Shown here: one piece after another, positions 45,398-54,477 of the stretch
How the letters are laid out: each line of letters begins with the position of its first letter
How positions within the stretch are numbered: position 1 is the stretch's first letter
Assembly (NCBI RefSeq): GCF_902499175.1
Contig: NZ_CABVQC010000064.1
Coordinates: 1 to 56,314 of the forward strand
Origin: Burkholderia aenigmatica
GTDB lineage: Bacteria > Pseudomonadota > Gammaproteobacteria > Burkholderiales > Burkholderiaceae
Reading direction: 5' to 3'
Length of the DNA: 56,314 nucleotides
Program-made: the position numbers and the translations under genes
Notes under the pieces: model-generated
What the model was told of the DNA's origin: nothing
What the model saw: only the letters and a program-made list of their open reading frames with translations
The model's database searches: none

Positions 45398-46519
45398 ATG
45401 TTCTCGGATATCGATTTCGCCCACATGCAGCGTGCGCTCGCGCTCGCCGCGCGCGGCATGTATACGACGGCGCCGAACCCGCGTGTCGGTTGCGTGATCG
45501 TCAAGGACGGCGACGTGATCGGCGAAGGCTTCACGCAGCCGGCCGGCCAGGATCACGCGGAGGTGCAGGCGCTGAAGGACGCACGCGCGCGCGGCTACGA
45601 CGTCGCGGGCTCGACCGTCTATGTCACGCTCGAACCGTGCAGCCATTTCGGCCGCACGCCGCCGTGCGCGAATGCGCTGATCGACGCACGCGTCGCGAAG
45701 GTCGTCGCGGCGATGGAAGACCCGAACCCGCAGGTATCGGGGCGCGGCCTCGGGATGCTGCGCGACGCGGGCATCGACGTGCGCTGCGGGCTGCTCGCCC
45801 ATGAAGCCGGCGAGCTGAACATCGGCTTCGTGTCGCGGATGACGCGCGGCCGCCCGTGGGTACGGATGAAGACCGCCGCCTCGCTCGACGGCCGCACCGC
45901 GCTGCCGTCCGGCGAAAGCCAGTGGATCACCGGCGAGGCCGCGCGCCTCGACGGGCACGCATGGCGTGCGCGCGCCTGCGCGATCCTCACCGGCATCGGC
46001 ACCGTCCGCGAAGACAACCCGCTGCTGACCGTGCGCGGCATCGACACGCCGCGCCAGCCGCAGCGCATCCTGGTGGACAGCCGCCTCGACCTGCCGCTCG
46101 ACGCGCGGCTGCTCGAGGGCGCGCCGCTGCTGATCTTCTGCGGCCGGCTCGACGCCGCCGGCGAGGTACGCGCGAACGTGCTGAAAGCGCGCGGCGCGGA
46201 AATCGTGCCGCTCGCGAATGCGCACGGCAAGGTCGACCTGCCCGCGATGCTGGCGGCGCTCGGCGCGCGCGGCGTCAACGAACTGCACGTCGAGGCGGGC
46301 CACAAGCTGAACGGCTCGCTGCTGCGCGAACAGTGCGTCGACGAACTGCTCATCTACCTCGCGCCGAGCCTGCTGGGCGCCGATGCGGCTGGCATGTTCG
46401 ATCTCGCGGCGCCGGCGAGCCTCGAGGCGCGCACGCGGCTGTCGTTCCACGGGTTCGAGCGGGTCGGCGACGATCTGCGGATCCTCGCGCGCTTCACGCC
46501 GTCCGACGCCTCTCACTGA
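45398..46519 (+). CDS. ribD: Bifunctional pyrimidine deaminase/reductase RibD
   Basis: Deaminates and then reduces the pyrimidine intermediate of riboflavin synthesis. 373 residues. The deaminase half carries the zinc motif HAEVQAL with PCSHFGRTPPC; the reductase half begins near residue 150 (RPWVRMKTAASLDGRTAL) and includes the NADPH-site GARGVNELHVEAGHKLN. Lengths are typical. It is 14 bp from ribE. Confidence 0.96.
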   Translation: MFSDIDFAHMQRALALAARGMYTTAPNPRVGCVIVKDGDVIGEGFTQPAGQDHAEVQALKDARARGYDVAGSTVYVTLEPCSHFGRTPPCANALIDARVAKVVAAMEDPNPQVSGRGLGMLRDAGIDVRCGLLAHEAGELNIGFVSRMTRGRPWVRMKTAASLDGRTALPSGESQWITGEAARLDGHAWRARACAILTGIGTVREDNPLLTVRGIDTPRQPQRILVDSRLDLPLDARLLEGAPLLIFCGRLDAAGEVRANVLKARGAEIVPLANAHGKVDLPAMLAALGARGVNELHVEAGHKLNGSLLREQCVDELLIYLAPSLLGADAAGMFDLAAPASLEARTRLSFHGFERVGDDLRILARFTPSDASH

Positions 46520-46533
46520 ACGGAATCGCCACC

Positions 46534-47169
46534 ATGTTTACCGGCATTGTCGCGGCCGTCGGCCGTATCGAATCGATCCAGCCGCTCGGCGCGTCGGCCG
46601 ATGCGGGCGTGCGCCTGACCGTGCTGGCCGGCGGGCTCGACCTCGCCGATGTCGCACTGGGCGACAGCATCGCGATCCAGGGTGCGTGCATGACGGTAAT
46701 CGAAAAGACCGACGCGTCGTTCGACGTCGACGTGTCGCGCGAAAGCCTGAACCGCACGGTCGGCCTCGCGGAGCCCGGCGAGGTGAATCTCGAGAAGGCG
46801 TTGCGCGCGCACGACCGCCTCGGCGGGCATATCGTGTCGGGCCATGTGGACGGCCTCGGCACTGTGTCGCGCTTCGCGCCGGTCGGCGAGTCGCACGAAC
46901 TGCGCATCGTCGCACCGCGCGAGCTCGGTCGCTATCTCGCGTACAAGGGGTCGATCACGGTCAACGGCGTGAGCCTGACCGTCAACACGGTCGACGATCG
47001 CGCGGACGGCTGCGAGTTCTCGATCAACCTGATTCCGCACACGGTCGAGGTCACGACGCTGCGTCACGTGAAGACCGGTGACAAGGTCAATCTCGAAGTC
47101 GACATGATCGCGCGGTACGTGGAGCGGATGCTCAGCACGGCCCGGGACGAGCATCAAGCATCGAAGTAA
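46534..47169 (+). CDS. ribE: Riboflavin synthase, alpha subunit
   Basis: Converts two 6,7-dimethyl-8-ribityllumazine molecules to riboflavin. 211 residues starting MFTGIVAAVGRIESI, with two lumazine-binding repeats of about 95 residues each; the first contains SLNRTVGLAEPGEVNLEKAL and GHIVSGHVDG, the second GSITVNGVSLTVN and HTVEVTTL. It is the last gene before the accessory block; the rest of the riboflavin genes resume at 52766. Confidence 0.95.
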   Translation: MFTGIVAAVGRIESIQPLGASADAGVRLTVLAGGLDLADVALGDSIAIQGACMTVIEKTDASFDVDVSRESLNRTVGLAEPGEVNLEKALRAHDRLGGHIVSGHVDGLGTVSRFAPVGESHELRIVAPRELGRYLAYKGSITVNGVSLTVNTVDDRADGCEFSINLIPHTVEVTTLRHVKTGDKVNLEVDMIARYVERMLSTARDEHQASK

Positions 47170-47631
47170 TTCGGCTTGGCGCGAATCGCGCGAATCGACC
47201 GCCTGCCTTCGCGCCCCACCGCTCGCCAATTGGCGTTTTCCGAATGGTCTTTCGTGGGTCAGGCATTTTCTGCGTGACCCAACATGAGTCACGGCAGGTG
47301 AAACGAATACCCGGAACGTTTCCAAATAATTGTAAATCGTTCAAGCATTTTGAACGGCCAGCCGGTTGATCGCCGGCGCTCACCTCGGGAACTGCGGCTT
47401 GCCGTCACGGCCAGCGGCTCGCACGCCCGACGACCGCCCATTTCGAGACGCCGGCACCGCGCTCATTTCATTAACGGCAGCGATTATTCGCGTCTGTCAT
47501 GAGCGCTGCGTGCGCAATAAACAGTAATACTGTCTTGCCGGATATGTAACCTGTGTAACGAGATCAAATTGTAAGCTGGCGCTTTACCATGTCGCGAAGC
47601 CTCAGGCTTCGTTTCGTTGCAAGGCTCAGCG
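47170..47631. other. Intergenic region at the left end of the accessory block
   Basis: 462 bp, clearly more AT-rich than its surroundings (for example about 47320-47350 and 47460-47580). A 7-bp stem CGAAGCC/GGCTTCG (47595-47611) lies just before the next gene. It probably holds that gene's promoter, but no clear -35/-10 pair stands out. No ORF is supported. Confidence 0.55.
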
Positions 47632-48738
47632 ATGATCTCCGAAGGCAATGCGATCCGCTCGCTGCGCACCGGCGTCAAAGCGGAACAAGGTGCGCGTGCA
47701 TCCGCTTCGTCGGTCCGGCGGGCAGTCAATACTTTTTTCAAGCTGCTTTACCGCTATACGCATTCGCGCGCGTGGCGACACAACGAGCGCCTCGCGCACG
47801 GGGTCGCACTCGAACGCGATGAAGCCGGGCGACTCGTCGGCATGTGCATCCGCGGACGCCGCATCGCGTGCGCCAACACCCAGATGGCATCCGCGCCCGC
47901 CCTGCGCCACGCTGGGCAGGCATGTCATCTCATCGCCACCGGCCCGTCCGTCAACACCATCGATTACCGCGCGCTGCACATGACGCACGTGCTGGGCGTG
48001 AACGGTGCCATCGCACTCACCGAGCGTCAGGGTGTCAGTTTCGACTACTACTGCATCGTCGATACCGGCTTCGTACGCAATCGGCCCGATCTCGTCGAGC
48101 GCGTGATCGGCGAGCCGCTCACGCTGTTTGCCACGCCCCACGTGCTCTGGCACATCGCCGAGCGCATCGGCGTCGAGCGCATCCGCTGCCGTGTGTTTCT
48201 CCTCGACGACATGCTCTTTCCCGCCGGCCGCCGCGCGCCGCGTGCGCGCGAGCTGCGCACGACGTACGACACACAGGCGCTCGCACTGTTCGACACGCCG
48301 AAGCCGCTCGGCTTCAGCCTCGACCTGCGGTGCGGTGTCTTCGACGGCCGAACGGTCGCCTATACTGGCCTGCAAGTACTCGCCGCGCTCGGCTTCACAC
48401 GCCTCTATCTGCACGGTGTCGACCTCACTGACGCGAAGCGCACGCCCCGTTTTTACGAGGAATCGGCGTCGACCATGCAGCCCAGCCATCTCGACGAAAA
48501 TTTCCCCGGCTTCATCGAGCCGTCGTTCCGTCATGCATCGGCGCTGCTGACACGCCGCGGCGTCGACGTACGCAATCTGTCGATGGAAAGCGCGCTCGGC
48601 GAGGACATCTTCCCGAAGCTGCGCTGGCAGATGCTCGCGCAAGCGGGCATGGGCGACGCGATGCCCGCAGCGATGCCGACTTTCACCCCTGCACCGCCCC
48701 CCGAATCCGCGCGCGCCCCAGCGTCACGCACGCGCTGA
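47632..48738 (+). CDS. Putative glycan transferase, WaaZ/Cst-II-like
   Basis: 368 residues from the ATG at 47632, with AAGG 8 nt upstream. The N-terminal about 100 residues are basic and unrecognised. Then come HLIATGPSVNTIDY and VLGVNGAIAL, followed by YYCIVDTGF, and later VAYTGLQVLAALGFTRLYLHGVDL. This order (GPSxxxIDY, a ...NG motif, a D-containing strand, a G...LGxxxxYLxGxD block) resembles GT42 sialyltransferases such as Cst-II and the LPS-core protein WaaZ. I infer a transferase acting on a cell-surface glycan; donor and acceptor are unknown. The C-terminus is Ala/Pro-rich and probably disordered. Co-directional with the next glycosyltransferase after 9 bp. Confidence 0.6.
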   Translation: MISEGNAIRSLRTGVKAEQGARASASSVRRAVNTFFKLLYRYTHSRAWRHNERLAHGVALERDEAGRLVGMCIRGRRIACANTQMASAPALRHAGQACHLIATGPSVNTIDYRALHMTHVLGVNGAIALTERQGVSFDYYCIVDTGFVRNRPDLVERVIGEPLTLFATPHVLWHIAERIGVERIRCRVFLLDDMLFPAGRRAPRARELRTTYDTQALALFDTPKPLGFSLDLRCGVFDGRTVAYTGLQVLAALGFTRLYLHGVDLTDAKRTPRFYEESASTMQPSHLDENFPGFIEPSFRHASALLTRRGVDVRNLSMESALGEDIFPKLRWQMLAQAGMGDAMPAAMPTFTPAPPPESARAPASRTR

Positions 48739-48747
48739 CGAACGAGC

Positions 48748-49887
48748 ATGCGCGTCGTCCATATCTCGAATACGCCGGTGGCGGGCAGCCCCGGCAACAT
48801 CGTCGCCGCGCTTAACCGGCACACCGACATCGAGGCGCGCCACATAGTGTTCAACGCGTCGGCCTACGGCGCGCGCACGTTTACGGTCGATATCGACTGG
48901 CACACGCAGCGCGACATCGCGCTGGCAGCCATCGACGCCGCCGACGTCATTCATCTGCACCAGCACTTCTCGTTCGACGAGACGTTCGGCGCCGATTTGC
49001 CGCAGCGCTTCGGTGCACGCAAGCTCATTCGCCAATACCACTCCGCGCCGTCGCTTTGGGCAGGGCAGGATGCCGACCGGCTCGCGCGCATCGTCAACGA
49101 GCCGATCCCGCAACTCGTGATCGCGCAGGGGCCGGAGCGCTACTATCCGTTCGCGCGCGTGGTGCCGAATCTGGTGCCCATTCACGACGCACGCTACCTG
49201 CCCGGGCCCGAATCCGAGGACGGGCCGCCCGTGGTCGTCTACTCGCCGAGCGGCAGCCGCAGCGCGTGGAAGACGCGCTGGGAAACCAAGGGCGCGCCGC
49301 AAACGCTGGCATTGCTGCGTCGGCTCGAGCGCAAGGGCCTGTGCCGCGTGCGGACGATCGTCGACACGCCGCACGACGCGTGCTTGCGTCTGAAACAGTG
49401 CGCCGCGCTGGCCGTCGACGAATGCGTGACCGGCAACTATCACCTGAGCGGACTCGAATCGCTGTCGCAGGGCAAGCCCACCCTCGGGCATCTCGACGCA
49501 CGCGTGCAGGCACAGTTACGCGCGATGACCGGGGCGACGGAGCTGCCGTGGGTGGACGTGCGGCTCGAGGAGGCGGAGCCGGTGCTGCGCGCGCTACTCG
49601 CCGACAAGCGCCTGCGCGACGAGGTCGGGCAGGCGTCGCGCCGCTGGATGGAAACGCACTATGACGATCGCACGCTCGTCGAGCACTATAGACGCGCGTA
49701 TCTCGACCTGTTCGACGCGCCCGAGCGCTTCGGCGTGCCGCGTTTTCGCACGCACGCCGAGCAGTGGACGGCGGTGGCGCTGCACGACCATGCGTGGCGC
49801 GAACGGCGGCGCGTCGGCATGTCATGGTGGCAGCATGCCGCCGACTCGGCCAAACGATTCGTGAAAGGCCGAGCCGTCTTGCGTTGA
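48748..49887 (+). CDS. Glycosyltransferase, GT-B type
   Basis: 379 residues starting MRVVHISNTPVAGSPGNIVA, a GT4-like N-terminal Rossmann strand and loop. The middle has VVYSPSGSRSAWKTRWETKG, and the C-terminal donor-binding region has HLSGLESLSQGKPTLGHLD with an E-containing ExxxxGxP pattern typical of GT4 enzymes. No signal peptide; cytoplasmic. It begins 9 bp after the WaaZ/Cst-II-like gene, so the two probably form an operon for one surface glycan. The sugar is unknown. Confidence 0.75.
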   Translation: MRVVHISNTPVAGSPGNIVAALNRHTDIEARHIVFNASAYGARTFTVDIDWHTQRDIALAAIDAADVIHLHQHFSFDETFGADLPQRFGARKLIRQYHSAPSLWAGQDADRLARIVNEPIPQLVIAQGPERYYPFARVVPNLVPIHDARYLPGPESEDGPPVVVYSPSGSRSAWKTRWETKGAPQTLALLRRLERKGLCRVRTIVDTPHDACLRLKQCAALAVDECVTGNYHLSGLESLSQGKPTLGHLDARVQAQLRAMTGATELPWVDVRLEEAEPVLRALLADKRLRDEVGQASRRWMETHYDDRTLVEHYRRAYLDLFDAPERFGVPRFRTHAEQWTAVALHDHAWRERRRVGMSWWQHAADSAKRFVKGRAVLR

Positions 49888-50116
49888 GCGGCGAACCGAA
49901 ACCCGCTACGCCCTTCCCGCTGCGCGCCCGCTCAAACCGCCAAGAGGCTGCACCGTCGGCAGCGAGGTCGACATGTGAATCGCACTGCCAGCGGCGACGA
50001 TTCCCGCCCGCGCCCAGACCTTCGTGCCGTCGCCTCCCGCGCGCGGTCGACAGCGCCGGAACTCATCTCCGGCCAGGCCTGTCTATCCGCTTCCGCCGAC
50101 CCGACAAGGAGCTTGC

Positions 50117-51886
50117 GTGACGGCCGTCCCTTCCGATCCGCTGCAACGGCGCCGCTTCACGGTCGACGATCTGCTGTCGCTCGACACCTTCCAGCGCGAC
50201 TACGGTCGCACCTGCGCGTTATCGCCCGACTGCGGCTCGATCTGCTTCGCCGTCGTCCGCCCGATGGCCGACGCGCTCCGCTTCGACCGCGCCTACCTCG
50301 GCGGGCTCGATCGGGCCGAACTCTACCTGTTCGAATTCGCCGGCCGCACGCTGCGCCGGCTGGCCGGCGACGGACGGGCCGGCCGGGCGTGCGGCTCGCC
50401 GTCGTGGTCGCCCGACGGGAAGCGGATCGCGGCCGTCACGCTGTCGGCCGACGACGACGCCGTACACGCCGTGCTGATCGACCCGGCGACCGGGGCTGTG
50501 ACGCCGATCACGACTTCGCGCAACCTCGACCTGTCTCCGTGCGACCGCGACGGGCCGTTCACCTGGCTCGCCGATGGCCGTGTCGCGCTGCCCCTGCTGG
50601 CCGAACGCGCGACGCCCACGATGGCGAACCTGCACCGCCGACTGTTCGGGAACGCACGCCGCGCCTGGGAGGCCAATGCCGCCGGCCGGCGACCGACGGC
50701 CGATGTGCTCGACAGTGCGTCGTTCGGCGACGAACCCGTCGAGCCCGTGCGCGACTGGTGGGCGTTCGATCCCGCCACCGGCACGCTGTCCGCGCTGTCG
50801 CCGGAAGCATGTGCTGCGGCCGGACTGGCACATGGGGCGGTTGCGGACACGCCGCCGGCCGCGCCTGACACGCACGACGCCGACGCGCCGCCGGACCACG
50901 GCGGCGGGCGCCGCGAACGCGTATCGGCGGAGACGGGGCGCCCGTATGCCGCCTTCATCGAACACGGCCGCGACGCGACCCGCCTGACGGTCCGGCTGGC
51001 GGACTCGCGCGATTCGACGCTGGCATTCGAGACGAATCGCCAGTTGGCCGGCATCGCGACCGGTACGACGCACCGGCTTGCCTGCCGTGGCGCGGAACCG
51101 GGCCGGCAGCGCTTCGTGGACGTCCTGCTGCCGCCGGATTTCGCGGGCGCGCCGGTGCCCGCGGTCGTCTGGGTCTATCCGCACGAAAAAGTCGCGCCCC
51201 ATCCGCACCTGTTTCATGAGCCGGACTGCCCGTTGCCGTTCAATTTCCAGCCATTCGCCGCGCATGGCTTCGCCGTCATCGACGTCAACATGCGGGACGT
51301 GCTCGGCGAAGCACCGGCGACGATGGCGGACAGGATGCTCGACGACGTCCTGGCGGCCGTCGACGCCGCGGCCGATGCCGGATACGTCGACCGCGACCGG
51401 CTGCATCTGTATGGCCAGAGCCTGGGGGGCTGGGCGACGATGATGCTGCTCGCCCGCACGCCGATGTTCCGCTCGGGCGTGTCCAGCGCCGGCATCAGCG
51501 ACGCGGCGGCGCTCTACGCGTCGCTCGACGCGCGCCTGCGCTACGACACGGGCCACGACACCCGCCCCGAGCGTTTCTCGCTGATCGGCAAGCTGCTGGC
51601 CGACAACAGCTGGAACATCGACGCGCCGCCGTGGCTCCGCCCGGACGCCTACCACGCGATCAGCCCGATCCTGCATGCGGCGCACATCACGACGCCGCTG
51701 CTGCTCATCCACGGCGACGCCGACTACGTGCCGCTCGAACAAAGCGAACGGATGTTCGCGGCACTGACGCAGCTCAAGCGCGACGTGCGGCTCGTCCGCT
51801 ACTGGGGCGACGACCACGTGCCGCAATCGCCCGCCAATATCGCCGATCGGTATCGGCAGATGATTGGCTGGATGCAGCGTGCTTGA
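50117..51886 (+). CDS. S9-family (prolyl oligopeptidase-like) peptidase
   Basis: 589 residues from a GTG at 50117 with AAGGAG upstream. The N-terminal half is a beta-propeller with TolB-like blades (CGSPSWSPDGKRIAAVTLS). The C-terminal alpha/beta hydrolase has nucleophile Ser 435 in GQSLGGW, Asp in IHGDADYVPLEQ (near 536) and His in WGDDHVPQS (near 569). No signal peptide is seen, so it is probably cytoplasmic. The closest functional guesses are dipeptidyl or acylaminoacyl peptidase; substrate unknown. It lies in the accessory block with no clear operon partner. Confidence 0.88.
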   Translation: MTAVPSDPLQRRRFTVDDLLSLDTFQRDYGRTCALSPDCGSICFAVVRPMADALRFDRAYLGGLDRAELYLFEFAGRTLRRLAGDGRAGRACGSPSWSPDGKRIAAVTLSADDDAVHAVLIDPATGAVTPITTSRNLDLSPCDRDGPFTWLADGRVALPLLAERATPTMANLHRRLFGNARRAWEANAAGRRPTADVLDSASFGDEPVEPVRDWWAFDPATGTLSALSPEACAAAGLAHGAVADTPPAAPDTHDADAPPDHGGGRRERVSAETGRPYAAFIEHGRDATRLTVRLADSRDSTLAFETNRQLAGIATGTTHRLACRGAEPGRQRFVDVLLPPDFAGAPVPAVVWVYPHEKVAPHPHLFHEPDCPLPFNFQPFAAHGFAVIDVNMRDVLGEAPATMADRMLDDVLAAVDAAADAGYVDRDRLHLYGQSLGGWATMMLLARTPMFRSGVSSAGISDAAALYASLDARLRYDTGHDTRPERFSLIGKLLADNSWNIDAPPWLRPDAYHAISPILHAAHITTPLLLIHGDADYVPLEQSERMFAALTQLKRDVRLVRYWGDDHVPQSPANIADRYRQMIGWMQRA

Positions 51887-52054
51887 CCGGATCCGGCGGT
51901 GGGCACCCCGGCCGGCCCGCCGGCACCATCGGCCGATTGGCCAACGACGCGCACGGGTCATGCCGTCGCGCTAAGATGCGTCGACAGCGGTTTCAACGCC
52001 GCAACGCACGACGTGCCGCATACCGGCCGCCCTCTTCTTCAAGGAGTCGTCCCC

Positions 52055-52573
52055 ATGTCCATCTCGATGTACCAGGCTTCCCTGCCCGTGCTGATCCGTG
52101 GCCTGACCAACCTGCAGCACATCCTCGGCAAGGCGCAGGCGCATGCAGCCGAAAAGCAGATCGACCCGTCGGTGTTCGTCGGCGCCCGCCTGTACCCGGA
52201 CATGCTGCCGCTCGTCCGCCAGGTCTACATCGCGACCGACACGGCCAAGGGCTGCGCCGCGCGTCTCGCCGATGTCGAGATCCCGAGCTACCCGGACGTC
52301 GAGCAGACCTTCGACGAGCTGCACGCACGCATCCAGAAGACGATCGACTACCTGAAAAGCTTCGACGCCGCGCAGATCGACGGCAGCGAGGCGCGCCAGA
52401 TCGTGCTGAAGATGCGCGTCGGCCCGATCGAGTTCACCGGCCAGTCGTACCTGTTGAATTTCGTGCTGCCCAATTTCTTCTTCCACGTGACGACCGCGTA
52501 CGACATCCTGCGTCACAGCGGTGTCGAACTCGGCAAGCTCGACTACCTGGGCGGGCGCGACCAGCACGCCTGA
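52055..52573 (+). CDS. DUF1993 family protein
   Basis: 172 residues from MSISMYQASLPVLIRGLTNL with AAGGAG 8 nt upstream. DUF1993 proteins are DinB-like helical proteins; the FFFHVTTAYDILRHSGVELG end is characteristic. Function unknown. It is the last gene before ribBA and is on the same strand, with a 192-bp gap. Confidence 0.85.
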   Translation: MSISMYQASLPVLIRGLTNLQHILGKAQAHAAEKQIDPSVFVGARLYPDMLPLVRQVYIATDTAKGCAARLADVEIPSYPDVEQTFDELHARIQKTIDYLKSFDAAQIDGSEARQIVLKMRVGPIEFTGQSYLLNFVLPNFFFHVTTAYDILRHSGVELGKLDYLGGRDQHA

Positions 52574-52765
52574 CGCACGGCCCGGGCAAAGCCCGGCCCA
52601 CCGCCCCGCACCCGCGTGCAGGCACCGCGCGGCGGCCCCGTCAGGCCTGCCGCGCAGGCCGGCCGGGGCGCTTTCCGGAGCGCTCGCCGGCCGCGCGCGG
52701 CCCATGCCAGCCGAAAGGTCGTCCGGCTGGCGTAAAATACGCACTTTCCTCTTTCTCGCCCCCTT

Positions 52766-53908
52766 ATGACGCTCGCCTCCACGCTCGACATCATCGCCGA
52801 GCTGAAAGCCGGCCGGATGGTGATCCTGGTCGACGAAGAAGACCGCGAAAACGAGGGCGACCTCGTGATCGCCGCCGAATTCGTCACGCCGGAAGCGATC
52901 AACTTCATGGCCAAGTACGGCCGCGGCCTGGTTTGTCTGACGTTGACGCAGGAACGCTGCAAGCAGTTGCACCTGCCGCTGATGACCTACCGCAACGGTA
53001 CGCAGTACGGCACCGCCTTCACGGTCAGCATCGAAGCGGCCGAAGGCGTGACGACCGGCATCTCGGCCGCCGACCGTGCGCACACGATCGCCACGGCGGT
53101 CGCGCACGACGTGCGCCCCGAGCACATCGTGCAGCCGGGTCACGTGTTCCCGATCATGGCGCAGCCGGGCGGCGTGCTCGTTCGTGCGGGCCACACCGAG
53201 GCCGGTTGCGACTTCACCGCGCTCGCGGGCCTCACGCCGGCCGCGGTGATCTGCGAGATCATCAAGGACGACGGCACGATGGCGCGCCTGCCCGACCTGA
53301 TCGAGTTCGCGCAGGAGCACAACCTGAAGATCGGCACGATCGCCGACCTGATCCAGTACCGCAGCCGCACCGAATCGATCATCGAGCGCATCGCCGAGCG
53401 CACGATGCAGACCGCGCACGGCACGTTCCGCGCGGTGCTGTACCGCGACCAGCCGAGCGGCTCGCCGCACATCGCGCTGGTGCGCGGCGAACCGTCGCCC
53501 GACGTCGATACGCCGGTGCGCGTGCACGAGCCGCTGTCGGTGCTCGACCTGCTCGAAACGGGCGTGTCGACGCACTCGTGGACGCTCGATGCCGCGATGC
53601 GCGAAATCGCGGAGCGCGACCTCGGCGTGATCGTGCTGCTCAATTGCGGCGACACGAAGGAACACCTGATCGACGTCTTCAAGGCGTTCGACGAGGAAGA
53701 AAAGGCCGCTGCGCTCAAGCGCCGGCCGGTTGATTTCAAGACGTTCGGCATCGGCGCGCAGATCCTGCGCGATGTCGGCGTCGGCAAGATGCAGGTGCTG
53801 TCGAATCCGCGCAAGCTGGGCAGCATGTCCGGCTACGGCCTGGAAGTCACGGGCTTCATTCCGATGCCCGGCGGCGAAGCCAAGTCCTGCCCGGCGTCCA
53901 ACGCGTAA
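52766..53908 (+). CDS. ribB: 3,4-dihydroxy-2-butanone 4-phosphate synthase with degenerate GTP cyclohydrolase II domain (RibBX type)
   Basis: 380 residues. The N-terminal DHBP synthase domain (about 1-205) is complete: VDEEDRENEGDLVIAAE, RGLVCLTLT, GHVFPIMAQPGGVLVRAGHT and EAGCDFTALAGL. The C-terminal domain (about 210-370) follows the GTP cyclohydrolase II fold by position but lacks the zinc cysteines of true RibA (no C-x10-C-x-C) and the usual RQEGR motif. Annotations often name this protein RibBA, but it should not make the pyrimidine precursor. Such RibBX hybrids are known in proteobacteria. A true RibA must be elsewhere. Followed by ribH after 53 bp. Confidence 0.9.
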   Translation: MTLASTLDIIAELKAGRMVILVDEEDRENEGDLVIAAEFVTPEAINFMAKYGRGLVCLTLTQERCKQLHLPLMTYRNGTQYGTAFTVSIEAAEGVTTGISAADRAHTIATAVAHDVRPEHIVQPGHVFPIMAQPGGVLVRAGHTEAGCDFTALAGLTPAAVICEIIKDDGTMARLPDLIEFAQEHNLKIGTIADLIQYRSRTESIIERIAERTMQTAHGTFRAVLYRDQPSGSPHIALVRGEPSPDVDTPVRVHEPLSVLDLLETGVSTHSWTLDAAMREIAERDLGVIVLLNCGDTKEHLIDVFKAFDEEEKAAALKRRPVDFKTFGIGAQILRDVGVGKMQVLSNPRKLGSMSGYGLEVTGFIPMPGGEAKSCPASNA

Positions 53909-53961
53909 CCCGCCACGACGCTTTCGCCCTATAACCGTTCATCCACACCACGGACAAGATC

Positions 53962-54477
53962 ATGGAAATCGGACAATACCAACCGAATCTCGAAGGCGAC
54001 GGCCTGCGTATCGGCATCGTGCAATCGCGCTTCAACGAGCCCGTGTGCAACGGCCTCGCCGACGCGTGCGTCGAGGAACTGGAACGCCTCGGCGTCACCG
54101 GTGAAGACGTGCTGCTCGTGTCGGTGCCCGGCGCGCTGGAAATCCCGCTCGCGCTGCAAAAGCTCGCGGAAAGCGGCCAGTTCGACGCGCTGATCGCGCT
54201 CGGCGCGGTGATCCGCGGCGAGACCTACCACTTCGAACTCGTGTCGAACGAGAGCGGCGCGGGCATCACCCGCATCGGCCTCGACTTCAACCTGCCGATC
54301 GCGAATGCGGTCCTGACGACCGAAAACGACGAGCAGGCCGTCGCGCGCATGACCGAAAAGGGTCGTGACGCCGCACGCGTCGCCGTCGAGATGGCCAACC
54401 TGACGATGGCGCTCGACCAGCTCGGCGATGACGACGAGGAAGAAGAAGACGAAGACGACGAAGAGGAGCGCGCATGA
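53962..54477 (+). CDS. ribH: 6,7-dimethyl-8-ribityllumazine synthase
   Basis: Condenses the pyrimidine with DHBP to lumazine. 171 residues; the core contains IVQSRFNEPVCNGL, VPGALEIPLALQ, ALGAVIRGETYHFE and a catalytic His in the latter. The last about 18 residues (DDDEEEEDEDDEEERA) are an acidic tail beyond the usual end near 155. The stop overlaps nusB as ATGA. Confidence 0.95.
   Translation: MEIGQYQPNLEGDGLRIGIVQSRFNEPVCNGLADACVEELERLGVTGEDVLLVSVPGALEIPLALQKLAESGQFDALIALGAVIRGETYHFELVSNESGAGITRIGLDFNLPIANAVLTTENDEQAVARMTEKGRDAARVAVEMANLTMALDQLGDDDEEEEDEDDEEERA

Noticed and set aside
43967..46516. Long minus-strand open frame (about 850 codons) opposite hemL and ribD
   Set aside because: The same antisense shadow effect; hemL and ribD on the other strand are certain.
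47595..47611. CGAAGCC/GGCTTCG stem as a terminator of ribE
   Set aside because: It lies more than 400 bp from ribE, is short and lacks a T run; it sits in the leader of the next gene.
52574..52765. FMN riboswitch before ribB
   Set aside because: The conserved riboswitch blocks (such as GGGGC...GGTGAAATTCC) are absent; only a GC-rich spacer with a short CCGGGC/GCCCGG stem is seen.
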